A stretch of DNA of 64,000 nt from the NCBI RefSeq assembly GCF_002210295.1, contig NZ_MWQH01000008.1:62001-126000 (forward strand). Direction: 5' to 3'. Below the pieces are notes generated by a model that searched no databases, had not been told where the DNA came from, and saw only the letters and a program-made list of their open reading frames with translations. This document shows positions 7,960 to 15,538 of the stretch, piece after piece; positions within the stretch are counted from its first letter, which is position 1, and each line of letters opens with the position of its first letter. This stretch comes from Fibrobacter sp. UWB5. Its GTDB lineage: Bacteria > Fibrobacterota > Fibrobacteria > Fibrobacterales > Fibrobacteraceae. Both the position numbers and the translations under genes were made by a program.

Positions 7960-8790
7960 ATGAAATTCTGTGCTGCTTTAATTGTTCTTTTGTGTGCCAT
8001 GCTTTGGGCGAAACCAAACGTGTGCATTCCCACTGTGGAATTGGACGGAGTGCATCAGGATTATGCCGATAAGCTTGTGCGCTTGACCAAGGAATCCCTG
8101 ATAGATAAAAATGAGGTGCAGGTAGTTGAAGGTGAATCCGAAAGCGACTTCGTTTTGCAAATCAAGATGCTGAGCTGGGAAAATGGCATCGTGATTGTTT
8201 ATAGTTTGATGGATTCCGACGATAAAGATGTAATCTGGACGTGCAAGCACATGGCCTATACGCCAGAAGATCTTGCCCCTGTTGCAAATTTAGTCGTGAA
8301 TACAAAGAAGTTTGATCAGGAGGACCGTTTTAAATTGGGCGTTGGCCTTGGTGCAATCGGGTTCGCTGCTCCGGAGTTTGCTGCCGCGCCATCGGTTGAT
8401 TTGGTTGCGAATTACCTTCGCAAGGACCTCCTTTTGTCGCTAGATGTAAACTGGGGCTTTGACGAAGGGCTGGGTGACGATTTTAGTTATTTGGGCGCGT
8501 TTCTTTCGGCTGCCTATGTGTTTGATGGCCGAACAGTTTCTCCTTTTGTGGGGCCTGGTGCCGGCTTAATTTATCTTGACTACGATTCTAAAAAGTACAA
8601 GATTGACGAAGCTCCCGAAGGCTTTGCCTTTTTCTTGAAGACGGGTGTTCTTTTTAAACCTGTCGATTATAAAACGGTTTTCGCTTTAGATGTCCGTTAT
8701 CTGTACAACTTCTGCAATCTTGAGAAAAAGTCTGATGACGGCTATAACAATGCCCATGGGTGGAGTGCTAGCGTGCAGGTGTGGTGGTAA
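7960..8790 (+). CDS. Secreted outer-membrane barrel-like protein
   Basis: A 276-residue protein with a signal peptide (MKFCAALIVLLCAMLWAKP). A first domain of about 95 residues (about 20-115) looks like the small alpha/beta domain found before some barrels, with LVRLTKESLIDKNEVQVVEG. A C-terminal part of about 165 residues has barrel-like strands (KLGVGLGAIGFAAPEFAAAP, DLLLSLDVNWGFDEG, FVGPGAGLIYLDY) and ends in the aromatic-rich WSASVQVWW. It belongs to no family I recognise. It starts 16 bases after the preceding lipoprotein gene, and its stop overlaps the following start (TAATG). Confidence 0.68.
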   Translation: MKFCAALIVLLCAMLWAKPNVCIPTVELDGVHQDYADKLVRLTKESLIDKNEVQVVEGESESDFVLQIKMLSWENGIVIVYSLMDSDDKDVIWTCKHMAYTPEDLAPVANLVVNTKKFDQEDRFKLGVGLGAIGFAAPEFAAAPSVDLVANYLRKDLLLSLDVNWGFDEGLGDDFSYLGAFLSAAYVFDGRTVSPFVGPGAGLIYLDYDSKKYKIDEAPEGFAFFLKTGVLFKPVDYKTVFALDVRYLYNFCNLEKKSDDGYNNAHGWSASVQVWW

Positions 8791-9326
8791 TGATGAAATC
8801 TGTTATTGCATTGTTGTTGACAATAGTACTTGTGGGGTGCTCGGGGCATTCTTGGAAGAGTGTTTCTGAAAATGGTTTCTGGGTGACGGTTTCTGAAGGC
8901 AATGATTACGATTTTTACCAGAATGGCAAATTAGTCTGCGAATCGGCCCACAGCTGCAGATTTGACCGCACTTTCGATAAGGAAATCCTTCTGGAAATCC
9001 GTAAGGGAGACGTTGTGTACGGCCATTTGCTTGTGGCCCGTAAAGACAGCGAATTCGGCAAGCGCATGATGAATGCAGTCGAGTCGACGAATACTGCAAG
9101 GCGTGATGCCGAAGAAATTGCGAAATTTTTGCCGGTGCTTACCGGTAAAAATACAAAGCTTGAAACATTTGTGGGCGGGTCTTTAGTTGTGGCCAGTCTT
9201 TTCGCTTTTCCTATTTCGCTTGCGTTGAATGTTCCTGATCAAGCTCCGGAAAACAGGACCATCTCTATAGGCGCTGGCGATAGTTCCGCGGTCGCCTTCC
9301 CCTGGAATCAACCTGCGAAAGAATAA
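8790..9326 (+). CDS. Putative lipoprotein
   Basis: A 178-residue protein starting MMKSVIALLLTIVLVGCSG. The lipobox VLVGC predicts lipidation at Cys17. The middle contains a compact domain resembling a cap or Ig-like fold (VTVSEGNDYDFYQNGKLVCE), followed by a stretch that could form a late membrane helix (SLVVASLFAFPISLALNVPD, about 132-151). ATG 8790 overlaps the stop of the upstream gene (TAATG), which suggests translational coupling. An in-frame ATG three bases later is equally possible. The function is unknown. Confidence 0.66.
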   Translation: MMKSVIALLLTIVLVGCSGHSWKSVSENGFWVTVSEGNDYDFYQNGKLVCESAHSCRFDRTFDKEILLEIRKGDVVYGHLLVARKDSEFGKRMMNAVESTNTARRDAEEIAKFLPVLTGKNTKLETFVGGSLVVASLFAFPISLALNVPDQAPENRTISIGAGDSSAVAFPWNQPAKE

Positions 9327-9354
9327 AAAATCCCGGAGCGCATTGCGTCCGGGA
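9325..9354 (-). terminator. Strong terminator, minus strand
   Basis: Read on the minus strand: TCCCGGA, inner CGC-AAT-GCG, TCCGGGA, then six T. It lies 10 bases beyond the T tract of the candidate RNA and would stop any read-through coming from bioB. Confidence 0.75.
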
Positions 9355-9364
9355 AATGGAGTAC

Positions 9365-9468
9365 AAAAAAAGCCGCTCTGGTGGGTCTGTCTCGTCTAGA
9401 GACTTGCGGCTCGCGTTTGCTGACTGGAACGGCTGCGATGCCGGCGCTTCTTATCCACCAGAAGGGCT
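9365..9468 (-). ncRNA. Candidate structured small RNA downstream of bioB
   Basis: On the minus strand an element of about 96 nt is closed by a basal helix. GCCCUUCUGGUGGAU pairs with ACCCACCAGAGCGGC at 13 of 15 positions, and seven U follow at once. Inside are possible hairpins CGGC-AUCGCA-GCCG and GUCUC-UAGAC-GAGAC. A TATATTAG box (9475-9482) ends seven bases before the helix, where a start site would be expected. I tested it by eye against signal-recognition-particle RNA: the conserved GGAAG..AGCAG core is absent. It does not resemble tmRNA, RNase P or a tRNA. The paired ends, promoter-like box and U tract support a transcript; identity unknown. Confidence 0.45.
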
Positions 9469-9474
9469 CAATCA

Positions 9475-9482
9475 CTAATATA
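9475..9482 (-). promoter_or_regulatory. Candidate -7 box for the small RNA (TATATTAG)
   Basis: Minus-strand TATATTAG, one mismatch to TAnnTTTG. It stands seven bases before the basal helix of the RNA. The -33 region holds no TTG; a palindrome fills the spacer instead. Confidence 0.35.
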
Positions 9483-9504
9483 CCACTTTATTTCTAAAGT
9501 GGTA
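9481..9504. repeat. Perfect 10-bp inverted repeat
   Basis: TACCACTTTA, four-base loop, TAAAGTGGTA. It lies between bioB and the small RNA. A second perfect inverted repeat, ATATTCCAA-G-TTGGAATAT, stands at 9523-9541 next to the bioB stop. Either may be a weak bioB terminator or an operator for the RNA. Confidence 0.6.
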
Positions 9505-9542
9505 CGATTTTCTTTGTTTTCGATATTCCAAGTTGGAATATA

Positions 9543-10514
9543 TTAGCCGATAAACCCGTGCGGGGTAAAGCCGAGGCCTTTAACCAGCTCGAAGTCCTTG
9601 CAGCTGTTGACGCCGGCGGTGGTAAGCATGTCGTCGGTGATGGCTGCGTTGGCGCCGCTCTTGAAGGCGCGTTTGCCGTCGTCGCCCAGTACACCGCGGC
9701 CGCCCGCGAGGCGGATGAATGCCTTCGGGTTGATGAATCGGTAGATGGCCACGATGCGGCAGAACTCGTCGTTCGTGAGTTTCGGAAGGTTCTCGTAGGG
9801 CGTGCCCGGGATGGCGTTCAGCACGTTCACCGGCGTGGACTTGACGCCGAGTTTGCGGAGGTCAAGGCACATGTCGATGCGGTCTTCCATGGTTTCGCCG
9901 AGGCCCATGATGCCGCCGCTGCAGATTTCAAGACCTGCGGCAAGGGCGTTTTGCAGAGCGCCAATCTTGTCGTCGTAGGTGTGCGTGGTGCACACGTCCG
10001 GGAAGTGCCTGCGGTAGGTTTCAAGGTTGTTGTGGAAGCGGGTGAGGCCTGCTTCTTTGAGCTTGTCGAACTGCTCGCGGTTCAAGAGTCCTGCCGAAAG
10101 GCATACGGAAAGTTTTGTTTCTTTCTTGAGGCGGCGAATGGCTTCGCCAATCTGTTCTACGTCGCGGTTTGAAAGCGTACGGCCCGAGGTCACGATGGAG
10201 TAACGCGGAATGCCCGCGGCTTCTTTCTTCTTGGCATCAGCCACGATTTCGTCGGCGCTGAGGAGCTTGTATTCGGGGGCACCGGTATGGTAGTAGCTGC
10301 TCTGGGCGCAGTACTTGCAGTTTTCGGAGCAACGCCCACTGCGGGCGTTCACGATGGAGCAAAAATCGAAGTCGTTTCCGTGGAATTTTTCGCGAATCTC
10401 GTTCGCGGCATCGCAGAGTTCCTGCAAATCTTCGCTCAAAAGCTGGATAGCCTCTTCGCGAGTAATTTCGTAACCGCCTAAAACTTTTTCTTTAAGATCT
10501 TGAACGAAGGACAT
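9543..10514 (-). CDS. bioB: Biotin synthase
   Basis: A 323-residue radical-SAM enzyme that inserts sulfur into dethiobiotin to make biotin. The radical-SAM cysteines are present as RSGRCSENCKYCAQS (CxxxCxxC). The family blocks HNLETYRRHFPDVCTTHTYD, SGGIMGLGE and RLAGGRGVLGDD are all there, and the length is normal. MSFVQDLKEK (start 10514) is chosen: the frame stays open upstream but would translate a palindromic repeat, and AAGGAA stands at the right distance before this ATG. It follows argF on the same strand, 67 bases apart, separated by that repeat. No other bio gene is in the window. Confidence 0.97.
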   Translation of the reverse strand: MSFVQDLKEKVLGGYEITREEAIQLLSEDLQELCDAANEIREKFHGNDFDFCSIVNARSGRCSENCKYCAQSSYYHTGAPEYKLLSADEIVADAKKKEAAGIPRYSIVTSGRTLSNRDVEQIGEAIRRLKKETKLSVCLSAGLLNREQFDKLKEAGLTRFHNNLETYRRHFPDVCTTHTYDDKIGALQNALAAGLEICSGGIMGLGETMEDRIDMCLDLRKLGVKSTPVNVLNAIPGTPYENLPKLTNDEFCRIVAIYRFINPKAFIRLAGGRGVLGDDGKRAFKSGANAAITDDMLTTAGVNSCKDFELVKGLGFTPHGFIG

Positions 10515-10526
10515 TTTTGATTCCTT

Positions 10527-10562
10527 AAAAAAGGAGATGCCCGCACAAGGCGGGCATGACAA
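10527..10562. repeat. REP-like palindrome, copy 1
   Basis: GGAGATGCCCGC-ACAAG-GCGGGCATGACA, 3' of argF and 5' of bioB. A close relative stands at 52979-53012. On the minus strand the hairpin is followed by CTCCTTTTTT, so it could also end argF transcription. Confidence 0.7.
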
Positions 10563-10581
10563 TTTTAACTTTTTCCCGCTA

Positions 10582-11541
10582 TTAGGCGTTGAATGGCGGC
10601 ATGACCTGCCAGAGAACAGCCTTATGAGCGTGCAAACGGTTTTCGGCTTCTTCGAAGCTCATGTTCACGTCGAGGTTGTCCATCACGGAGTCCGTGATTT
10701 CTTCACCGCGGTGAGCCGGCAGGCAGTGGCTGACCTTGCAGTGAGCCGGAGCGAGCTTCAAAAGTTCGTCGTTGATCTGGAACGGCAAGAAGTGAGACTG
10801 CTTCGTAGCCTTTTCACCTTCCTGGCCCATGGAGACCCACACGTCGCTATAAAGAATGTCGGCGTCCTTGACGGCTTCCTTCGGATCGTGGAATACGCGG
10901 TACTGGCAACCGTGCTTCTTGAGGCCTTCCTGAGCTTCTTCGACAACCTTGGCGGGCTGTTCGAAACCCTTTGGGCAGGCGAGCGTGAAGTTCATGCCCA
11001 CCTTGGAGGCGAGGGCGAGGAAGGAGTTGGCGACGTTGTTGCCGTCACCGATGAAGGCGACAGTCTTCGGCTTGCCATCGGCGTTCTTGAAACCGCCGAG
11101 GTTTTCGCAAATCATCTGGGCAAAAGCGATTGCCTGACACGGGTGATAGTCGTCGGTCAAGGCGTTCACGACCGGCACGCTACCGTATTCGGCGAGCTGT
11201 TCCACCAGGTCCTGCTTGAAGCAGCGGACCACGATGGCATTCACCCAGCGGCTGAGGCAACGGGCGACGTCCTTGACGCTTTCGCGCTTGCCAAGGCCAA
11301 TGGAATCGGGGGCGAGCAATACGGCGTGGCCGCCGAGCTGGTTCATGCCTACCTGGAATGTGGTGATAGTTCGCAGCGAGGGCTTTTCGAAGAACATGGC
11401 GATGTTCTGGCCGTGCAGGCGGTCAGACACCTTGCCGGCGTGGACTTCTGCCTTCAGGCGAGAAGCGATTTCGATAGTTTCCAGGATTTTTTCTTCGCTC
11501 CAGTCCATGAGGCGGAGGAAGTGCTTGTTGCGATCAATCAT
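10582..11541 (-). CDS. argF: Ornithine carbamoyltransferase
   Basis: A 319-residue enzyme that joins carbamoyl phosphate and ornithine to give citrulline in arginine synthesis. Visible motifs are EKPSLRTITTF (the SxRT phosphate-binding loop), HPCQAIAFAQ (HPxQ) and HCLPAHRGEEI (HCLP, ornithine site). These separate it from aspartate and N-acetylornithine carbamoyltransferases. MIDRNKHFLRL (start 11541) is preferred, with AAAGGAA about ten bases before it. The carbamoyl-phosphate source CarB lies upstream on the opposite strand. A REP-like hairpin follows the gene, then bioB. Confidence 0.96.
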   Translation of the reverse strand: MIDRNKHFLRLMDWSEEKILETIEIASRLKAEVHAGKVSDRLHGQNIAMFFEKPSLRTITTFQVGMNQLGGHAVLLAPDSIGLGKRESVKDVARCLSRWVNAIVVRCFKQDLVEQLAEYGSVPVVNALTDDYHPCQAIAFAQMICENLGGFKNADGKPKTVAFIGDGNNVANSFLALASKVGMNFTLACPKGFEQPAKVVEEAQEGLKKHGCQYRVFHDPKEAVKDADILYSDVWVSMGQEGEKATKQSHFLPFQINDELLKLAPAHCKVSHCLPAHRGEEITDSVMDNLDVNMSFEEAENRLHAHKAVLWQVMPPFNA

Positions 11542-11579
11542 TTTTTGATTCCTTTGGGCAAGCCCGTAAAACAAAAAAA

Positions 11580-11607
11580 ATTAAAAAACGGAGCTTTTAC
11601 ACTCCGT
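11580..11607 (-). terminator. Terminator of the mS38-like gene
   Basis: Minus strand ACGGAG, loop TGTAAAAG, CTCCGT, then TTTTTTAATTTTTTTT. It separates the ribosomal-protein gene from argF. Confidence 0.82.
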
Positions 11608-11643
11608 CTTTAACAGGAAATCACAATAGAATGCTAACGGATA

Positions 11644-11739
11644 TTAGCGAAGTTTCTTTTTGTGACGGTCACGACGACGGCGCTTCTTACGCTTGTGAGT
11701 CGCAATCTTCCTGCGCTTTCTTTTCTTTCCGCAAGGCAT
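11644..11739 (-). CDS. mS38-like (AURKAIP1/COX24 domain) small ribosomal protein
   Basis: A 31-residue, extremely basic peptide that starts MPCGKKRKRRKIATHKRKKR and ends HKKKLR. It matches the short AURKAIP1/COX24-domain proteins of Bacteroidota and relatives (typical core GKKRKRHKIATHKRKKRLR), which are bacterial counterparts of the mitochondrial ribosomal protein mS38. A GGAGA ribosome-binding site precedes the ATG and a clear terminator follows the stop, so it is a single-gene transcript. It is far below usual gene-calling length and easily missed. Confidence 0.88.
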   Translation of the reverse strand: MPCGKKRKRRKIATHKRKKRRRRDRHKKKLR

Positions 11740-11866
11740 GTTGTTTCTCCGTTAAGGGTTAAACTTGAAAATGTGCCTCCAAATAGAGAAAATTTTAGGG
11801 GCTTTGTCAAGGTGAACGACCCTTAAAAAAGGTAAAAACGCATAAAAATATGCAAAAAGAGCATGT

Positions 11867-11899
11867 AAAAAAGCCCCCCAGCTTGCGCCGAAGGGCTTT
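11867..11899 (-). terminator. Terminator of the CE15 gene
   Basis: Minus strand AAAGCCC, 16-base interior with further pairing, GGGCTTTTTT, about 25 bases after the CE15 stop. Confidence 0.72.
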
Positions 11900-11924
11900 C
11901 GAGGTGTCTGGTTTTCTAGGGGAG

Positions 11925-13556
11925 CTAGTTCAAAGTGGGTGTTTCCCAGTCGATCCATTCGGACTTGTTGAAGTTGATGGTCTGGGTGTTCTTGCTGTAG
12001 TCGATCTTGCCCGTCTTGGCGTCCTTGCCGAGCAGGAACTTGTTCATAAAGTCCTTGACTTCGTCGAACTGTCCGTTCGGGAGCGAACAGTGCGCGTGGC
12101 CGCCTTCCTGGCTATAGGTGTAATTTTCCGTCACGCCGAGAGCCTTGTAGGTTTCGAGAGAAGCCTGGCCGCAGTAGTTCGACGGCACTTCGCCCAGCCA
12201 TTCCTGGCCCGCGTTGTCAATGATGAGGAGCGGACGCGGAGCGACCATGCTTACGAGCATGTGCTGGTCGAACGGGAGCGTGTTTTCCTTGCCATCGTAG
12301 TTCTTGAACGACTTGATCATCCAGTTACCTTCGGAACCCGCGCTATTCAGACCCTGCACAAACTGCTTGCCCTTCTGCTTGTTGACCTGGGCGCCTACAC
12401 GCCAAAGCGATGCGCCGCCCGAACCGGATTCCTGCGGAATGGTGAGCGCGATGCGTTCGTCAAAAGCGCCGATGGCGAGGGCTGCCTTACCCAGGCGGGA
12501 ACAACCGCTAACAGCCAGGTGCTTGACATCGATGCCTGCATCGGGGTCTTTTTCCAAAGCGTCGATCAGACGGCTCACTCCCCATGCCCAGGCGATAATG
12601 GTGCCCTGGCCGCCGTTGTAAAGCTGGAAGAACTTGCCGCCACCGTTTTCGGGAGCGACATTGTTCGTATTGAAGGTTATCATGGCGATGTCCAAGCCAT
12701 TGGTCGAGGAGCCGAGGCTTCCGCATGAGCCAAATCCCTGGTCCAGGCCGATGAGGGCCGGCTTCGGCTTGTCCTTGGTGCCGGCGCTGTTGATGGTGAC
12801 GTCGAAGGAGGCGGACTTGCCCTTGTCGGTAACGGTGACGGTGTACTTGTTGCCGGACTTCTTGCCCTCGACCTTTTCGGGATTGCGCGGCTTTTCGCCG
12901 AACATGAGTTTTTCGTACATGGCGCCGATTTCTTCGCGACGGCACTTCCAATCGGCCTTGCTAGAAATACGCTTGCCGTCAAGTCCCATGAACGGGTCCG
13001 GGAGTTTGGCGTTGTTCACGCTCGTCGGGATGTTACCGATCTGGCATTCGCTGCGGTGGTCTTCCACGAAGTCGTTGCCGGGTGTCGGCGGAATGACTTC
13101 TTCTTCGCTGGAACTGGATTCGGCGGGTTTCACGTCGCCTGCAGAGCTGCTAGAAGTGTGGTGATGGTGTCCGCTGCTCGAAGATCCGACAACGGGTTCT
13201 GAGGTCAAAGAACTTGAAGATGTGTAAGAATTATTTGGAATAGAGTCGTTTTGAGCATTGGCGAGACTATCCGTTTGGCTGGAATCTTGAGGCGTTACGA
13301 CCGGTTCCTGGGTGGTTGCTCCCGAAGAGTCTGACGGAACGTCAATCACGTTCGGCCCTTCGTTAATTTCAAAGTCGATTGTCTCGACAGGCGTCTGCTG
13401 ATTGGCTAAATTTGCCGAATCTATGTTAAATTCGCCATATTTGTCAATGAGACACTGCTCTGTGGTACATTCGGTAGCGGTCGTGTTCTCGTCGCCGCAT
13501 GCCCAAAAACCGGTGGCAATAATTGCCACTGGCAACAAGTATTTATATTTCTTCAT
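11925..13556 (-). CDS. CE15 glucuronoyl esterase, Ser-linker lipoprotein
   Basis: A 543-residue protein in the manner of carbohydrate esterase family 15, which cleaves ester bonds between lignin alcohols and 4-O-methyl-glucuronic acid of xylan. The family signature GCSRLGK is at 351-357 (nucleophile Ser353), PQESGSGG at 374-381 supplies the acid, and GGHAHC near 485-490 the histidine. An N-terminal lipobox (ATGFWAC, Cys20) predicts surface anchoring. Residues about 75-165 form a low-complexity Ser/Thr/Pro linker that contains four consecutive histidines. No CBM is visible. It stands alone with its own terminator. An AT-rich upstream region (TATATTTT on the minus strand near 13616) is a candidate promoter. 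Confidence 0.9.
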   Translation of the reverse strand: MKKYKYLLPVAIIATGFWACGDENTTATECTTEQCLIDKYGEFNIDSANLANQQTPVETIDFEINEGPNVIDVPSDSSGATTQEPVVTPQDSSQTDSLANAQNDSIPNNSYTSSSSLTSEPVVGSSSSGHHHHTSSSSAGDVKPAESSSSEEEVIPPTPGNDFVEDHRSECQIGNIPTSVNNAKLPDPFMGLDGKRISSKADWKCRREEIGAMYEKLMFGEKPRNPEKVEGKKSGNKYTVTVTDKGKSASFDVTINSAGTKDKPKPALIGLDQGFGSCGSLGSSTNGLDIAMITFNTNNVAPENGGGKFFQLYNGGQGTIIAWAWGVSRLIDALEKDPDAGIDVKHLAVSGCSRLGKAALAIGAFDERIALTIPQESGSGGASLWRVGAQVNKQKGKQFVQGLNSAGSEGNWMIKSFKNYDGKENTLPFDQHMLVSMVAPRPLLIIDNAGQEWLGEVPSNYCGQASLETYKALGVTENYTYSQEGGHAHCSLPNGQFDEVKDFMNKFLLGKDAKTGKIDYSKNTQTINFNKSEWIDWETPTLN

Positions 13557-13693
13557 ACATCCAATCCCAATTAGAGTGTAGTGAATTCTGCACTCGTAAA
13601 TGTGTAAATAAAATATATTCTTTTTTTAAAAGTGGAAACTTTTGTTCCGATTTTTTACGTTAATTTTTATCAACAGGGCGTGTCGCTTGCTTT

Positions 13694-14599
13694 TTAGCGC
13701 CTAATTTGCGCGAAAACGATAGCGACCATCATGATGGCGCAACCGCAGATTTCGCGGGCTGAAAGTTGTTCCCCTAGAATTGCCCAGCCCGCAAGCACGG
13801 CGAAAACCGATTCCAGGCTCATCGTAAGCGAAGCGATGGTGGGTTTTACTTTGTCTTGAGCAACAATCTGTAACGTGTAGGCGATTCCGCTAGAGCAGAA
13901 GGCGGCAAAGCAAAGTCCTGCGACGGCTCTTGGATTGACAAGCGCGGCAGCAATCGTGCTAAATTCCATAACAGGGAATTTCATGTCGAAAACAATCATG
14001 AGCGGTGCCGTCAAAACGCCGATAGTGAGGAACTGGATCGCCGAAACGCAAATCGGATCAACACGATTCACGAACTTGTCGATGACCAAAATATGGATTG
14101 AAAAGGCGAGGGCGCACAGCAGCGAAACACCATCCGAAAGTTCCAATGAAAAACCGTCCTTGATGCAGAGCAGGTAAAGCCCGAAGGTCGTGATGACGAC
14201 GCATAGCCAAGTCTTGATTGAAGTCTTCTTGCCAATGAATAAGCTGACGATGGGTACAAGCACGATATAGCATGCGGTAAGGAAACCGGACTTTCCGGCT
14301 GGGGTGCCGAGAAACATTCCCAGCTGTTGCAGGTTCATGGCCGTGCACAAGGCGAGCCCGCAAAAGAATCCGGCTTTCCAGTGTAGAATCCGCTCCTCGC
14401 GGTTGTGAGGCCTGCGCGGACTTTTGCCGAAAATGTCGAGAATCTTGAAAATCAGGGCCAAAAAGCCAGCCGCGATAAAGCAACGTATGCACGAAAAGGT
14501 GAACGGCCCGAAGGCGTTGCCCTCAATTTGGGCTACAAAGCCCGACCCCCAGATGGCGGCGGTTAGAACGAGTAAAAGCGTATACCATAAATTGGTCAT
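13694..14599 (-). CDS. EamA/DMT-family transporter
   Basis: A 301-residue membrane protein with ten hydrophobic segments, arranged as two EamA repeats (drug/metabolite transporter superfamily). The first repeat opens LVLTAAIWGSGFVAQIEG, the usual W-G-x-x-F/Y entry. The second closes with SLESVFAVLAGWAILGEQLS, the typical end motif with E-x-x-x-G-E. Substrate unknown. I start it at MTNLWYTLLL (14599): a TATATATG box ends five bases upstream, whereas longer forms add a non-hydrophobic tail. It is divergent from coaX with about 70 bases between the two starts. Confidence 0.88.
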   Translation of the reverse strand: MTNLWYTLLLVLTAAIWGSGFVAQIEGNAFGPFTFSCIRCFIAAGFLALIFKILDIFGKSPRRPHNREERILHWKAGFFCGLALCTAMNLQQLGMFLGTPAGKSGFLTACYIVLVPIVSLFIGKKTSIKTWLCVVITTFGLYLLCIKDGFSLELSDGVSLLCALAFSIHILVIDKFVNRVDPICVSAIQFLTIGVLTAPLMIVFDMKFPVMEFSTIAAALVNPRAVAGLCFAAFCSSGIAYTLQIVAQDKVKPTIASLTMSLESVFAVLAGWAILGEQLSAREICGCAIMMVAIVFAQIRR

Positions 14600-14604
14600 G
14601 TATA

Positions 14605-14612
14605 CATATATA
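14605..14612 (-). promoter_or_regulatory. Candidate -7 box (TATATATG) next to the EamA start
   Basis: Minus-strand TATATATG followed by TATAC and the ATG. It is a weaker match to TAnnTTTG with the same five-base spacing seen at other putative leaderless genes. Confidence 0.35.
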
Positions 14613-14669
14613 GAAATCCTCAAGATTTGAAAAAAAATTATATCTTTTAAGGAAAAGACTATTTTACAG

Positions 14670-15509
14670 ATGAAAAAGACTGCTGAAAAGAAGAATACGA
14701 TTTCCTTTGTGGTCGATGTGGGCAACTCCCACACGGTGATTGGCATTTTTAAGGATACCAAGGTTGTTGATTATTGGCGCCTGACCACCCGCAAGGAAAC
14801 CACCTCTGATGAAGTGATGAATAAAGTGGGCGGCCTATTGAGGTTCTCCAAGATTAAGTCCGAAGAGATTACCCACGTGGGACTTTCTACCGTGGTGCCC
14901 GCTTTGGAACGCCCTTGGATCAAGGCTTTGGATTCCTTGCTTAAAAAACGTGTGCAGGTGGTGAATTCCAAGAACTGCATGGGTTTGCAGATTAATTACC
15001 AGAACCCGTCTATGGCCGGTGCCGACCGTTTGTGCAATGTGGTTGCCATGCGCGAGGCTGGCTTCAAGAATGCGATTGTCGTGGATATGGGGACCGCTAC
15101 CACTTTCGACGTCATGAAGGATGGCGCCTTTGCGGGTGGCGTGATTATTCCCGGCATTAACGCAAGCCTGGATGCCTTGACGGAAAAGGCCGCGCGTCTT
15201 TTGCCTGTGACGATTGAATGGCCCGATGCTGTAGTGGCGGACAATACCGATGACGCAATCCGCGCTGGTCTTCTGTATGGATTCCTTGCTCAGTTGGAGT
15301 TCCTGATCGGAAAAATCAAGAAGGAAATGGGCTGCGATGACATGCCCGTCTATGCGACCGGTGGTTGGGGGAAAACCATCGCTCGTAGAACATCCTTGAT
15401 TGATAAATACGATCCGTTTTTGACGCTGCGAGGGATTCGTCTGGTAGCGTTGAACGGGACGGCAACTTCTGCTTACAGCGAAGAGTCGCGGGACGCCGAG
15501 GAAGAATAA
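14670..15509 (+). CDS. coaX: Type III pantothenate kinase
   Basis: A 279-residue ASKHA-fold kinase for the first step of coenzyme A synthesis (pantothenate to phosphopantothenate). DVGNSHTVIGIF (phosphate-1), MAGADRLCNVVA (GADR pantothenate site), VVDMGTATTFDV (phosphate-2) and GGVIIPGINASLDALTEKAA are the defining CoaX motifs. It is slightly longer than the usual 255-260 residues because of short Lys-rich N-terminal and acidic C-terminal ends. It heads a same-strand run into the GGDEF gene, 29 bases downstream. Confidence 0.95.
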   Translation: MKKTAEKKNTISFVVDVGNSHTVIGIFKDTKVVDYWRLTTRKETTSDEVMNKVGGLLRFSKIKSEEITHVGLSTVVPALERPWIKALDSLLKKRVQVVNSKNCMGLQINYQNPSMAGADRLCNVVAMREAGFKNAIVVDMGTATTFDVMKDGAFAGGVIIPGINASLDALTEKAARLLPVTIEWPDAVVADNTDDAIRAGLLYGFLAQLEFLIGKIKKEMGCDDMPVYATGGWGKTIARRTSLIDKYDPFLTLRGIRLVALNGTATSAYSEESRDAEEE

Positions 15510-15538
15510 TTTTTCTCAAGTAAGAAGGGGAAAGACAT

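Noticed and set aside
9365-9468. Signal-recognition-particle (4.5S) RNA
   Set aside because: Length and hairpin form would fit, but the conserved GGAAG..AGCAG apical motif is missing on both strands.
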